DNA of 64,000 nucleotides from Candidatus Vagococcus giribetii (GTDB taxonomy: Bacteria > Bacillota > Bacilli > Lactobacillales > Vagococcaceae). The translations under genes and the position numbers were made by a program. Under the pieces are notes generated by a model. The model made no database searches and was not told the origin of the DNA. It saw only the letters and a program-made list of their open reading frames with translations. Positions 25,052 through 33,550 of this stretch are shown piece by piece (the stretch's first letter is position 1; every line of letters starts with the position of its first letter). The stretch is taken from contig NZ_JAFLVX010000025.1 of the NCBI RefSeq assembly GCF_017316185.1, forward strand, positions 1 to 64,000, given 5' to 3'.

Positions 25052-27061
25052 ATGATAATAAAAGAAATAGCAATCAAAAGTCGCATCTTTAAAAAAGAAC
25101 GCGTACATGAAAAAAGTAATGATCTAGTGATTGTATCTAAAAACAATCAAATAAATAAAAATCAATTAGAATTAAGTTGGCAAAATACAATTCTTGAAGC
25201 CCCCCACTTATTAATTGTGGGAAGAGTGATGATGAAAGAATGGGCAAGATTATTGAGTGAGTACCCAGTGACTCGTGGGTTTATTCAAGAGCGTTCTGAA
25301 AATCAGGTTCGTTTTTATATTAGTTTTACAGTGCCAAGAGACCTAGAAAAAAAAGAAATTAGAACTATTGTGGCTCAATCGACTCAGGCTTTAGAAGCTT
25401 GTTTAGAAAAGGTAATCAAAAAAGTACAGCCTGATGTGTTATCAGAAGCAGAAAGTACACTTATTACTGATTTAAGTTTGTCTCAAGATGAAGAACAAAC
25501 CAATCAAATGATTGAAAAAATTAATCGTGAGATGGCGATTCAAGAAGAGCTTCTAAAAAAATTAGCAACGCAGCAAGAAACTAATCAACAGCTTATTAAC
25601 CAAGAGTTACCTAATGAAGAAGTTGTTGTGGTAGAAAACACGCCAAAAGCACCTTCTATGGAAGGGATTCAGTTGTTAAAAGAGCAGTTAAGAGCTCTTG
25701 AAGAAGAACTCCAACTACTTAGTGAAGAAAATGATGCCAATAAAAGAATCAATATTGAGTTAGATAAAGCGAACTTAAAACTAAGTGAGGTTGTTGAAAA
25801 AAATAAGGTAGATGCTAAAAAACTAGAACAATTGGCAAGTTTAGAAAAAGAAGTGAAACAACTTAAACAAGAAAATAGTGACTACCGTATTCAATTATCT
25901 GAGCAAAGCAGTCAATTAGAAAAACAAAAAAACACCTTAACTCACTTAGATAGTGCTTTAGAAATGGCTGAGCAAGAAAAAGTTGAGCTAGTGGCGAAAT
26001 ACCAAGATGATTTTGATAGTGTAAATGATGAACTAAAAGAATCTGAGAAAAAAGCACTTCTAGAAGTTAATAAAAGACAAAAGCTTGAAATTGAACTAGA
26101 AGAAACCCAGAAAAAATTAGTTAAAGCAACATTGAAACAAGAAGAAAAAGATAAAAAAATCAAGCAACTGTCATTAGAAATAGCTCAACAATTAAAGAAA
26201 CGTGAAAAATCTTTAGAAGATATAGCTACTTTGGAAACAGAGATGAGTCAGCTTGAAACTGAGCTATCTTTAGCGAGAGTGACTAACGAGGTGCTTAAAG
26301 AAGAATTAGCTAAATATGAAGTAGAAAAAGAAAAATGGCAACAACTTCCTCAGTGGGAAATAACCTATAGTGAGTTAGAAGAAAGTTTTAATGAGCTTTC
26401 AGTGGAGGCCTCTAACTACCGTAGAGAAATTCAATTACTAACTCAACAATTAGCTAGTCTAAAAGAAAAAGTAACAATGGCAGAAAGTTACACACCAAAA
26501 GAAACACAAGTATCCTACTTAGTTGAGGAACAAAAACAAGAGCCTGTGGAACAAGTAATGGTTGATGACATAGATGATGAAAAGGGCTATTTTTCTTATG
26601 AACCAGACCCTTATGTAGAAGAGGTTATTACAGAAGAGTTAATGCATATCCGTAAAAAGGACCAAGTACGAGAAGAAGTCGTGATTAAAGACCTACTTGA
26701 GTACTATCATGAGGATAGCTTTAAAGATATTAAAGTGGACCGAGATGAGTATCGTAAGCATTTACTCAGCTTTAAGTTTTTGAGTTTTAGATGGAGCCAA
26801 GTCTTTATTATTAAGGAATCTGATAAAAATGCTGCCTTTTTAGAATGGTGCGCGCCGTTCATTGAACAAATCGAATCCTTTGAGCAAGAGTTAGCTTTAG
26901 ATGTGAAAAAATCATTTTTTAACAAAAATTATGTTACCATGGATGAGTCAACCTATAATATATTAAAAGGTTATAGTAGATTATCAACGTACCTAGATAC
27001 GTACTACTTAAAAGTATCTTATTACATTGACAAGTACTTTTTAAATGAGGGGAATAGATAG
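25052..27061 (+). CDS. Large cytoplasmic coiled-coil protein, unknown function
   Basis: 669 residues without membrane helices. I use the ATG at 25052 after GAGAGGGG. An N-terminal globular part (about 1-135, with SWQNTILEAPHLLIVGRV) precedes a very long Glu/Gln/Lys/Leu coiled coil (about 140-490). A linker of about 60 residues and a C-terminal aromatic-rich domain (about 560-669, with SFKFLSFRWSQVFIIKE and YSRLSTYLDTYYLKVSYYID) complete it. I do not recognise the terminal domains. The layout, two globular ends on a rod, suggests a scaffold or tether. It overlaps the region just before tex, with only 4 bases between them. Confidence 0.72.
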   Translation: MIIKEIAIKSRIFKKERVHEKSNDLVIVSKNNQINKNQLELSWQNTILEAPHLLIVGRVMMKEWARLLSEYPVTRGFIQERSENQVRFYISFTVPRDLEKKEIRTIVAQSTQALEACLEKVIKKVQPDVLSEAESTLITDLSLSQDEEQTNQMIEKINREMAIQEELLKKLATQQETNQQLINQELPNEEVVVVENTPKAPSMEGIQLLKEQLRALEEELQLLSEENDANKRINIELDKANLKLSEVVEKNKVDAKKLEQLASLEKEVKQLKQENSDYRIQLSEQSSQLEKQKNTLTHLDSALEMAEQEKVELVAKYQDDFDSVNDELKESEKKALLEVNKRQKLEIELEETQKKLVKATLKQEEKDKKIKQLSLEIAQQLKKREKSLEDIATLETEMSQLETELSLARVTNEVLKEELAKYEVEKEKWQQLPQWEITYSELEESFNELSVEASNYRREIQLLTQQLASLKEKVTMAESYTPKETQVSYLVEEQKQEPVEQVMVDDIDDEKGYFSYEPDPYVEEVITEELMHIRKKDQVREEVVIKDLLEYYHEDSFKDIKVDRDEYRKHLLSFKFLSFRWSQVFIIKESDKNAAFLEWCAPFIEQIESFEQELALDVKKSFFNKNYVTMDESTYNILKGYSRLSTYLDTYYLKVSYYIDKYFLNEGNR

Positions 27062-27065
27062 TAGC

Positions 27066-29243
27066 ATGCAAGAACAACAAGCGTTTCAATTACTAAAAAA
27101 AGAGTTACACCAATACCGTGCCTCACAAATCGAAAAAGTCTTAGAACTTTTAGAAGAAGGTAACACAGTACCTTTTATCGCCCGTTACCGTAAAGAGATG
27201 ACCGGTAGTTTAGATGAAGTGGCTATTCGAGAAATCGAAGACCGTTTTAGTTACCTACAAGGCTTAGTGAAGCGTAAGGAAGAAGTTTTACGCATTATTG
27301 AAGAGCAAGGAAAACTAACAGACGCTTTAGCTAAAAAAATCAAGTTTGCTGAAAAAATGCAACAAGTAGAAGATTTGTATCGTCCGTTCAAACAAAAACG
27401 TCGTACAAAAGCAACTATTGCTAAGGAAAAAGGATTAGAGCCTTTAGCGACATGGTTACTAAGCTTACCAACAACCGGTAGTTTAGAAGAAATGGCAACT
27501 AAATTCATTCAACCAAGAGAAGAGCTTGTAACAGTTGAGGATTGTTTAGCAGGTGCTCATGAGATTATGGCAGAGGTGATTAGTGATGAGCCAAAATACC
27601 GTGAGTGGTTAAGAGAATTTGTTTGGCAAAATGGTATTTTTAGTACAACTGAAAAGGACAAATCATTAGATGAAACGTCTGTCTACGAAATGTATTATGA
27701 CTTTAGTGAACCTGTTAAAAAAATAGCGTCACACCGTGTGTTAGCTGCTAATCGTGGTGAAAAAGAAGGGGTCATCAAAGCGGAGATTGCTGTAGATGAA
27801 ACCAGAGTTTTCAGTTATTTACAAAATCAATTAATTGCTCAATCAACAAGTTTTGCAGAGGAGCAAGTTCGATTAGCTTATGAAGATAGTTACAAACGTT
27901 TCATAGGACCATCTATTGAACGTGAAATCCGTGGAGAATTAACAGAAAAAGCTGATCAACAAGCGATTGCAATTTTTGGTGAGAACTTAAGAAACTTACT
28001 ACTTCAATCACCTTTAAAAGGGAAAGTTGTTTTAGGTTTTGACCCTGCTTATCGTACAGGTTGTAAATTAGCAGTAGTGGATGAAACAGGGAAATTATTA
28101 GCTGTTAAAGTGATTTACCCACATAAACCATCTAATCAAGAAAAACGTGACAGAGCAGCTGTGGAATTCATCGAGTTTATCGAAGAATACAAAGTTGAAA
28201 TGATTGCTATTGGAAATGGAACAGCTAGTCGTGAGTCAGAAATTTTTGTCTCAGAAAATTTAAAACAATTAAAACGTGAAGTTTTTTATGTGATTGTTAA
28301 CGAAGCTGGAGCCTCTGTGTATTCAGCAAGTGCTATTGCTCGTGAAGAATTTCCAGATTTACAAGTAGAAGAAAGAAGTGCTGCAAGTATTGCCAGACGT
28401 TTGCAAGATCCATTAGCAGAGTTAGTTAAAATTGAGCCAAAAGCAGTTGGAGTAGGTCAATACCAACATGACGTGTCTCAAAAGAAACTAACAGAGCAAC
28501 TTGATTTTGTTGTAGAAACAGCTGTTAACCAAGTGGGTGTTAATGTAAATACTGCTAGTGCTCAATTATTACAACATGTCTCAGGACTTAACAAAACAAC
28601 GGCTAAAAATGTAGTAATTTACCGTGAAGAAAACGGCACATTTAATAGTCGAACTGAGCTTAAGAAGGTACCAAGATTAGGACCAAAAGCTTATGAACAA
28701 GCTATTGGATTCTTAAGAATTCCAGATGGAAAAAACATTTTAGATAATACAGGGATTCACCCAGAGAGTTACAAATTAGTGAAAGAGTTACTGAAAGCTC
28801 TAGATCTATCAGAAAAAGAATTAGGCACTCCTGAGTCTAATGACAAATTAAGTCATGTCGTTGTTAGCCAATTAGCGTCACAATTAAATGTAGGCGAAGA
28901 AACCTTAGAAGACGTGTTAAAAGCCTTACTTCAACCAGGACGTGACATGAGGGACGAAATGCCAGCACCTTTATTAAGACAAGATGTTCTTAGCATGGAA
29001 GATTTAAAAGCTGGTATGGAGCTTCAAGGAACCGTTAGAAACGTTGTCGATTTCGGTGCCTTTGTTGATATTGGTGTGAAACAAGACGGCATGGTTCATG
29101 TGTCTAAGTTAAGCGCGAAATTCATTAAGCACCCAACAGATGTGGTGGCTGTTGGAGATGTGGTAACGGTTTGGATTGATTCAGTGGATATCAAGAAAAA
29201 ACGTATTTCATTAACTATGATTCCAGTTGCTAAAAATGACTAA
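27066..29243 (+). CDS. tex: Tex-family S1 RNA-binding protein
   Basis: A transcription accessory protein that binds nucleic acids. The 725-residue protein has an N-terminal helical region (about 1-200), a YqgF-like RNase H fold with VVLGFDPAYRTGCKLAVVDE (about 325-345), helix-hairpin-helix segments with TASAQLLQHVSGLNKTTAK, and a C-terminal S1 domain (GTVRNVVDFGAFVDIGVKQD). The order and length match Tex. I use the ATG at 27066, since the codons before it overlap a GAGGGG ribosome binding site. The sprT gene overlaps its 3' end by 8 bases, as in the B. subtilis ydcI-ydcK region. Confidence 0.95.
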   Translation: MQEQQAFQLLKKELHQYRASQIEKVLELLEEGNTVPFIARYRKEMTGSLDEVAIREIEDRFSYLQGLVKRKEEVLRIIEEQGKLTDALAKKIKFAEKMQQVEDLYRPFKQKRRTKATIAKEKGLEPLATWLLSLPTTGSLEEMATKFIQPREELVTVEDCLAGAHEIMAEVISDEPKYREWLREFVWQNGIFSTTEKDKSLDETSVYEMYYDFSEPVKKIASHRVLAANRGEKEGVIKAEIAVDETRVFSYLQNQLIAQSTSFAEEQVRLAYEDSYKRFIGPSIEREIRGELTEKADQQAIAIFGENLRNLLLQSPLKGKVVLGFDPAYRTGCKLAVVDETGKLLAVKVIYPHKPSNQEKRDRAAVEFIEFIEEYKVEMIAIGNGTASRESEIFVSENLKQLKREVFYVIVNEAGASVYSASAIAREEFPDLQVEERSAASIARRLQDPLAELVKIEPKAVGVGQYQHDVSQKKLTEQLDFVVETAVNQVGVNVNTASAQLLQHVSGLNKTTAKNVVIYREENGTFNSRTELKKVPRLGPKAYEQAIGFLRIPDGKNILDNTGIHPESYKLVKELLKALDLSEKELGTPESNDKLSHVVVSQLASQLNVGEETLEDVLKALLQPGRDMRDEMPAPLLRQDVLSMEDLKAGMELQGTVRNVVDFGAFVDIGVKQDGMVHVSKLSAKFIKHPTDVVAVGDVVTVWIDSVDIKKKRISLTMIPVAKND

Positions 29244-29679
29244 TCAAGAATTACAACAATTAGTAGAAGAGGTTTCTTTGATTTATTTCAAGAAACCTTT
29301 TTTACATCAAGCAACCTTCAACAACCGACTCAAGACGACAGGTGGCAGGTATCATTTAAAGACAGCTAACTTAGATTTTAATCCATTGGTTCTTGAATTA
29401 CATGGTAAAGAAGAATTAGTTGGAGTGATTAAACATGAGTTATGTCATTATCATCTGCATTTAGACAATAAGGGCTACCAACACAAAGATCCAGAGTTTA
29501 AGTTGTTATTGAAACAAACAGGCGGATCTCGTTTTGTTAAGCCTTTAAAGATAAGAAAGAACTATCAACACTACAAGTGCCAAGTGTGTGATGCAGATAT
29601 TTTTAGACAAAGACGAATTGATACAAAACGTTATGTTTGCCAGTGTGGTGGCGGATTAAAGCATTTGACAAATGACTAG
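29236..29679 (+). CDS. SprT-like zinc protein
   Basis: This 147-residue protein starts at an ATG inside the last codons of tex. The zinc-peptidase-like motif HELCHYHLH matches SprT (H-E-x-x-H-x-x-x-H). The C-terminus carries a zinc ribbon with two Cys pairs (KCQVCD and VCQCGG). The role of bacterial SprT-like proteins is not settled. The eukaryotic relative Spartan repairs DNA-protein crosslinks. Translation is probably coupled to tex. Confidence 0.9.
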   Translation: MTNQELQQLVEEVSLIYFKKPFLHQATFNNRLKTTGGRYHLKTANLDFNPLVLELHGKEELVGVIKHELCHYHLHLDNKGYQHKDPEFKLLLKQTGGSRFVKPLKIRKNYQHYKCQVCDADIFRQRRIDTKRYVCQCGGGLKHLTND

Positions 29680-29700
29680 ATAATCGTTATAGTTTTATTA

Positions 29701-29737
29701 TTGTTTGTTAGCACTTACTTTGGTAGTTGCTAAACAA
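29701..29737 (+). other. Stem-loop between sprT and tRNA-Leu
   Basis: TTGTTT and TTAGCA (29701-29713) pair with TGCTAAACAA (29728-29737). There is no T tail on either side, so a terminator role is weak. It could be an RNA-processing or attenuating structure. Confidence 0.35.
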
Positions 29738-29776
29738 GAGTGTGTCTCATTAGCTTAGCTAACTGAGTGACTCAAT

Positions 29777-29862
29777 GCATCGATGATGGAACTGGCAGAC
29801 ATGCAAGACTAAGGATCTTGTGCCTAATTACGGGCGTGAGGGTTCGAATCCCTTTCGGTGCA
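29777..29862 (+). tRNA. tRNA-Leu (anticodon AAG)
   Basis: The 7-bp acceptor GCATCGA pairs with TCGGTGC (one G-U pair). The D region GGAACTGGCAGAC, the anticodon stem CAAGA/TCTTG with loop CTAAGGA, a long class II variable arm (GCC with GGC) and the T arm GAGGG-TTCGAAT-CCCTT all fold. Discriminator base is A. CCA is not encoded. Adenosine at the wobble position implies inosine editing by TadA. The gene marks the edge of an AT-rich accessory gene. Confidence 0.92.
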
Positions 29863-29893
29863 TAGTATTATTTCTAATTTAGATGAACTAAAT

Positions 29894-29927
29894 AAAAAAT
29901 CCTCCTTAGTTACTTTGGAGGATTTTT
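29894..29927. terminator. Bidirectional terminator between tRNA-Leu and the Nudix gene
   Basis: AAAAATCCTCC pairs with GGAGGATTTTT around a loop of about 11 bases that contains the stop codon of the minus-strand Nudix gene. T runs lie on both sides. Confidence 0.8.
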
Positions 29928-31004
29928 TAATTTATATTTTAAATACGATGATAAAGTAAAGTTGTCAATAATTTCTTCTGAGATTATTTTTTCTTCTAGC
30001 TCTTCTTTACTACAAAAAATATAACTGATTATTTTTTCTTCGTTCTGAAGAATGATATTGTTTGGTTTTTCAATTGAAATATGAAATGCTTCTATATTAT
30101 CAGTAATCAATCCAGTGTCTGTCGATAAATGACCTAAAGACTCAATGCTTCCAGATAAATTGAGTTCTTCTTTTAATTCTCGTTTAGCTGCTACATAAAG
30201 GTCTTCGTTGTTTTCAGAAAAACCTCGTGGGAATTCGAGATTTTCTTTTTCATTCCGAATAATTTTTATTAATAGAAATTTATTGTTACAAGTAGGTACA
30301 ATAACAACTCCTCCTGTATTTTGTTCAATATGGATATAGTTACTTTCGTTATCTTTCAAAACTGTTAAGTATTTGTTTTTTAATACCAGTGGTTGTTGTT
30401 TTATTAAACCCTGAATTATCCAGGGTTTGTATCCTTTAGCTGTTTTTATTCGTTTGTTGTAAAAAAAGAATGTCAAAAAACAGGTTAAAAATGTAGTCAT
30501 GATAATAAGAGAATATAGTAAATTGTTATTTAAAATGGTTATTTGTTTGTACATAAAGTAGGAAGAACAACCTACAATTATAGATATAGACATCATAATT
30601 TTATTATCTAGTCCTACAAAGAAGTTCTTATATTGAGATTTGTTCTTCTCCTTTTTTTTATTATCATAATAGTTTTCAATAAAAACACCTAGAGAATCCT
30701 TGTCTGTTATTTGGTCACTATTACTTAAAATTAAAGTTGCTAGTTTTGCAACGGATACATACTGTAGATGCCAAGATCTTAATTCAATTAACAGAGACAA
30801 AATAATAATACCAATAAGAAAAATTAAAATGCTTAGAATAGAGTGTATAGGTAAAGAATTTATTTTGTCTGATTGAGTAACATAAAAAGAAATAAAGACG
30901 AAGTAAAAAAGAAGAATTTGATCTCTTTTATTGGTTTGTTCTAGTAGATGGGTATTAGCTTGATTATACAAAGATTCAATATGCTGAATTAGTTGTTCAT
31001 TCAT
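29910..31004 (-). CDS. Four-TM membrane protein fused to a Nudix domain
   Basis: 364 residues. An N-terminal amphipathic helix is followed by two pairs of membrane helices (about 29-44 and 53-75, then 136-152 and 162-182), with a cytosolic loop of about 60 residues between pairs. The cytosolic C-terminus (about 205-364) is a Nudix hydrolase-like domain. Its box GFSENNEDLYVAAKRELKEE (261-280) continues LNL and fits G-x5-E-x7-R-E-U-x-E-E-x-G-U, except that the final Gly is Asn. Composition is unusually rich in Ile, Asn and Lys compared with neighbours, suggesting transfer. The pairing implies a nucleotide-sensing or nucleotide-cleaving membrane effector, which is inference. It lies beside a tRNA gene. 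Confidence 0.8.
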   Translation of the reverse strand: MNEQLIQHIESLYNQANTHLLEQTNKRDQILLFYFVFISFYVTQSDKINSLPIHSILSILIFLIGIIILSLLIELRSWHLQYVSVAKLATLILSNSDQITDKDSLGVFIENYYDNKKKEKNKSQYKNFFVGLDNKIMMSISIIVGCSSYFMYKQITILNNNLLYSLIIMTTFLTCFLTFFFYNKRIKTAKGYKPWIIQGLIKQQPLVLKNKYLTVLKDNESNYIHIEQNTGGVVIVPTCNNKFLLIKIIRNEKENLEFPRGFSENNEDLYVAAKRELKEELNLSGSIESLGHLSTDTGLITDNIEAFHISIEKPNNIILQNEEKIISYIFCSKEELEEKIISEEIIDNFTLSSYLKYKLKNPPK

Positions 31005-31040
31005 TTTATATAACGCCTTCTTTCTTTCCTAATAAATATT

Positions 31041-31049
31041 ATTGTAGCA
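31041..31049 (-). promoter_or_regulatory. Extended -10 promoter of the Nudix-membrane gene
   Basis: The minus strand reads TGCTACAAT, an extended -10, 37 bases upstream of the ATG. The ribosome binding site (AAGG, about 11 bases from the ATG) is weak. Confidence 0.5.
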
Positions 31050-31182
31050 CTTATAAAGAGAAAAAAGTATGAGGAGATTATAGATTTGCCATTCTGTATG
31101 ACCATTAATCAGACTGTTTGAAAAATGTAAGGGAATTCTGTAAAGTAAAGATAGATAGTGTGAACAAAGTGGAGGATAAAAC

Positions 31183-32010
31183 ATGATAAAAATTGGCATG
31201 ACAACATTTGATGAACATGGCAGTTTATTGAATAAAAATAAATTAACCTTAGAAGAATATGCATCATTCTTTCCCATTGTGGAGCTCGATACATGCTTTT
31301 ACGGCATTAGAAAAGCGAGTGTTAGTCAAAACTGGGTGGATAGAACACCTGATACATTTACGTTTATTTTGAAAGCCTATAAGGGCATGACACGCCATAG
31401 TTCTTATGAGGAATACTATACGAGTGAAAAAGAAATGTTTGAGGCCTACCAGGAATTTTTAGCCCCTGTGAAGACAAGTAACAAACTAGCTAGTATCTTG
31501 TTTCAATTTCCAGCATCATTTCCTTGTAATAAAGAGAATGTGATGTATCTTAGAAAAATTAGAGAGTATTACCCAAATGACCCAATAAGTATTGAGTTTA
31601 GAAATAGCAGTTGGTATCATGAAAAGATGAAAGACTCAATGATTCGCTTTATGAAAGAGTATCGTTATACCTTAGTCATGGTAGATCAACCTCAAGTAGC
31701 CCTTCATTCCGTGCCTTATGATGAGACAGTGACTAATCCTGATTTTGCGTTTGTTAGATTACATGGTCGCAATAAAGGAAATTGGTTGGATAATAGCGAT
31801 GATTGGCGACGTAAACGTAATTTATATTGCTATTCTAAAGGTGAATTAGATGAGTTAGCACAAAGCTTTGAACAGATAAAAGCCAAACAAGTAGCCGTTA
31901 TTTTTAATAATAACTCAGCTAAAGATGCAGCACCTAATGGTATGTTGTTGAAAAAAATACTCGGCGTGGAGTATGAGGGACTTAATCCGAATCAAACGTC
32001 GTTATTCTAA
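31183..32010 (+). CDS. DUF72 family protein (YunF-like)
   Basis: The 275-residue protein has the TIM-barrel-like DUF72 pattern: an N-terminal IGMTTFDEHG, VELDTCFYGI, FTFILKAYKGMTRH, SILFQFPASF, ISIEFRNSSWY and FVRLHGRNKGNW. The biochemical role of the family is unknown. The ATG follows GTGGAGG. The next gene starts 11 bases after its stop, forming an operon with the Cof phosphatase and the MazG-like gene. Confidence 0.88.
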   Translation: MIKIGMTTFDEHGSLLNKNKLTLEEYASFFPIVELDTCFYGIRKASVSQNWVDRTPDTFTFILKAYKGMTRHSSYEEYYTSEKEMFEAYQEFLAPVKTSNKLASILFQFPASFPCNKENVMYLRKIREYYPNDPISIEFRNSSWYHEKMKDSMIRFMKEYRYTLVMVDQPQVALHSVPYDETVTNPDFAFVRLHGRNKGNWLDNSDDWRRKRNLYCYSKGELDELAQSFEQIKAKQVAVIFNNNSAKDAAPNGMLLKKILGVEYEGLNPNQTSLF

Positions 32011-32021
32011 AGGAGAAGACT

Positions 32022-32864
32022 ATGATAAAAGCAGCTTTTTTTGATATTGATGGAACGTTGTTAAGTAGTAATGGTGAAGTACTTGCTTCTACCAAAAGAG
32101 CCATAGAGAAACTTCATCAAGAAGATGTGTTATGTTGTATTGCTTCAGGTAGAGGGCCAAAAAGTATTCAATCACTGATTGGTCAATTACCAATGGATGC
32201 TTATGTGCTTTATAACGGACAAATCTGTTTTTCTCATGAAGTAGGTATTTTTGAGAATCCGTTTAGTCATGAAACGTTAAGAAGATTAGCGGAGTTTGGG
32301 GATAATGAAAACAAGCAAATGATTTTTGGAAGTCGAAAAGAGTTTTATGGTAGTCAATCCATGCAACTTGGTCAACGAAAATTAATCAAGCATTTATATC
32401 ATTTATTACCTGATCAAGTTTCTGCTAAAGAGTTGGAGAAATGGCTAAAAAAATGGCAAATTTTACCTCAAAAGGAAAATAAATTTATGTCCTTACCCAT
32501 CTTTGATCGTCCCGTATATCAGTGTGTTATGCTAAGTCCCGAAAGTGAGCAGGAGCGCTTAGAGGCTCTGTTTCCAGATTGTAAGTTCACTCGTTCAAAT
32601 CCTTACTCCGTTGACATTATTCCACAGGGAGGCTCTAAGATTGTTGGGATTCATAAAGTCTTAGAACATTATGAGCTAGACGTGCATGAAGCGATTGCTT
32701 TTGGAGATAGTTGGAATGACTTAGAGATGTTAAAAGGAATTGGGATTGGTGTGGCTATGGGGAATGCCCCAGATGATGTGAAAGAAGAAGCTGATTATGT
32801 AACAGAAACAAATGATCGTGATGGTATTTATCAAGCATTAGTTCATCATCAAGTGATTAGATAA
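32022..32864 (+). CDS. Cof-type HAD-IIB sugar-phosphate phosphatase
   Basis: 280 residues. The haloacid-dehalogenase motifs are present: FFDIDGTLLSS (nucleophile Asp), CCIASGRGPKS (motif II), a Lys in SKIVGIHKVLE and GDSWNDLEMLKG (motif IV). A C2B cap domain fills about 85-190. The family dephosphorylates sugar phosphates and flavin or PLP-like phosphates. Substrate not determined. It is the middle gene of a three-gene operon. Confidence 0.88.
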   Translation: MIKAAFFDIDGTLLSSNGEVLASTKRAIEKLHQEDVLCCIASGRGPKSIQSLIGQLPMDAYVLYNGQICFSHEVGIFENPFSHETLRRLAEFGDNENKQMIFGSRKEFYGSQSMQLGQRKLIKHLYHLLPDQVSAKELEKWLKKWQILPQKENKFMSLPIFDRPVYQCVMLSPESEQERLEALFPDCKFTRSNPYSVDIIPQGGSKIVGIHKVLEHYELDVHEAIAFGDSWNDLEMLKGIGIGVAMGNAPDDVKEEADYVTETNDRDGIYQALVHHQVIR

Positions 32865-32879
32865 GGTGAGGTAAATCAA

Positions 32880-33386
32880 ATGACAAGTCCCTACAAACAA
32901 GTAAAAGAATTTCATGATCATTTTGATCCAAACACCCATGACTCAGTGAGCGCCTTAAGTAAAGAGGTAGCTGAGTATCGAAGTGGTTTCAAGTTAGAAG
33001 AAATTTTGGAATTTTTATATGCAGCGAATAATGGCGATAAGGACAATTTTCGCTCTAGTGTCGCCTATTTAAAAGAAACTTTAGACACAGAAGCAGAAAA
33101 GTTAATCGAAAAAGACAAGCAAGTAGAACCTTTAGTAGATGAAGTGGATGCTTTAATTGATTTACTTTATTTTACGTATGGCTCATTTGTCATGATGAAT
33201 GTGGATCCGACTAAGGTATTTAACATTGTTCACGAAGCCAATATGGGAAAATTATTTCCGGATGGCAAGCCAAGATATCATGAAGTAACAGGAAAAGTAT
33301 TGAAGCCTGATAATTGGGAAGCAGACTTTGCTCCTGAAAAACGTATTAAAAATGAGATAGAAAAGCAAAAAAACAAAAATAAATAG
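32880..33386 (+). CDS. MazG/PRA-PH-like all-alpha NTP pyrophosphohydrolase
   Basis: 168 residues, predicted all-helical. Acidic clusters SALSKEVAEYRSGF and LVDEVDALIDLLYFTYGSF match the E-x-x-E and E-x-x-D metal-binding pattern of the MazG/PRA-PH superfamily. The later ANMGKLFPDGKPRYHE is typical of Firmicutes members of this group. It would clear non-canonical nucleoside triphosphates or a related substrate. The tail is very Lys-rich. A strong terminator follows. Confidence 0.8.
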   Translation: MTSPYKQVKEFHDHFDPNTHDSVSALSKEVAEYRSGFKLEEILEFLYAANNGDKDNFRSSVAYLKETLDTEAEKLIEKDKQVEPLVDEVDALIDLLYFTYGSFVMMNVDPTKVFNIVHEANMGKLFPDGKPRYHEVTGKVLKPDNWEADFAPEKRIKNEIEKQKNKNK

Positions 33387-33391
33387 CTATC

Positions 33392-33429
33392 AAAAGTCTA
33401 GACAGAATTTTTTCTGTTTAGACTTTTTT
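33392..33429 (+). terminator. Terminator of the DUF72-Cof-MazG operon
   Basis: AAAAGTCTAGACAGAA (33392-33407) pairs with TTCTGTTTAGACTTTT with one mismatch. The T run follows. Confidence 0.88.
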
Positions 33430-33497
33430 GATGTAAAAGACTAAAAAATATTATTTTATATGAAAAAAGGAGCCCGTTTTTTCATTAAATGTCATTT

Positions 33498-33517
33498 AAA
33501 CTAATTGATATTAGTTT
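33498..33517. promoter_or_regulatory. Palindrome upstream of the recombinase-like gene
   Basis: AAACTAAT (33498-33505) and ATTAGTTT (33510-33517) flank TGAT, 33 bases before the ATG of the resolvase-like gene. It could be the binding site of that protein (operator or relic recombination site). No binding is demonstrated. Confidence 0.5.
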
Positions 33518-33550
33518 GTTTAAAGGTAGTTTAAAAGAAAGGGCAATGTA

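Noticed and set aside
29744-29779. D-arm-like sequence TAGCTTAGCTAACTGAG just before tRNA-Leu, suggesting a decayed second tRNA
   Set aside because: Only one partial arm can be drawn, and no anticodon or T arm follows before the real tRNA begins.
31029-31294. Two overlapping minus-strand ORFs upstream of the Nudix gene
   Set aside because: They overlap the start of the DUF72 gene in antisense and lack ribosome binding sites.
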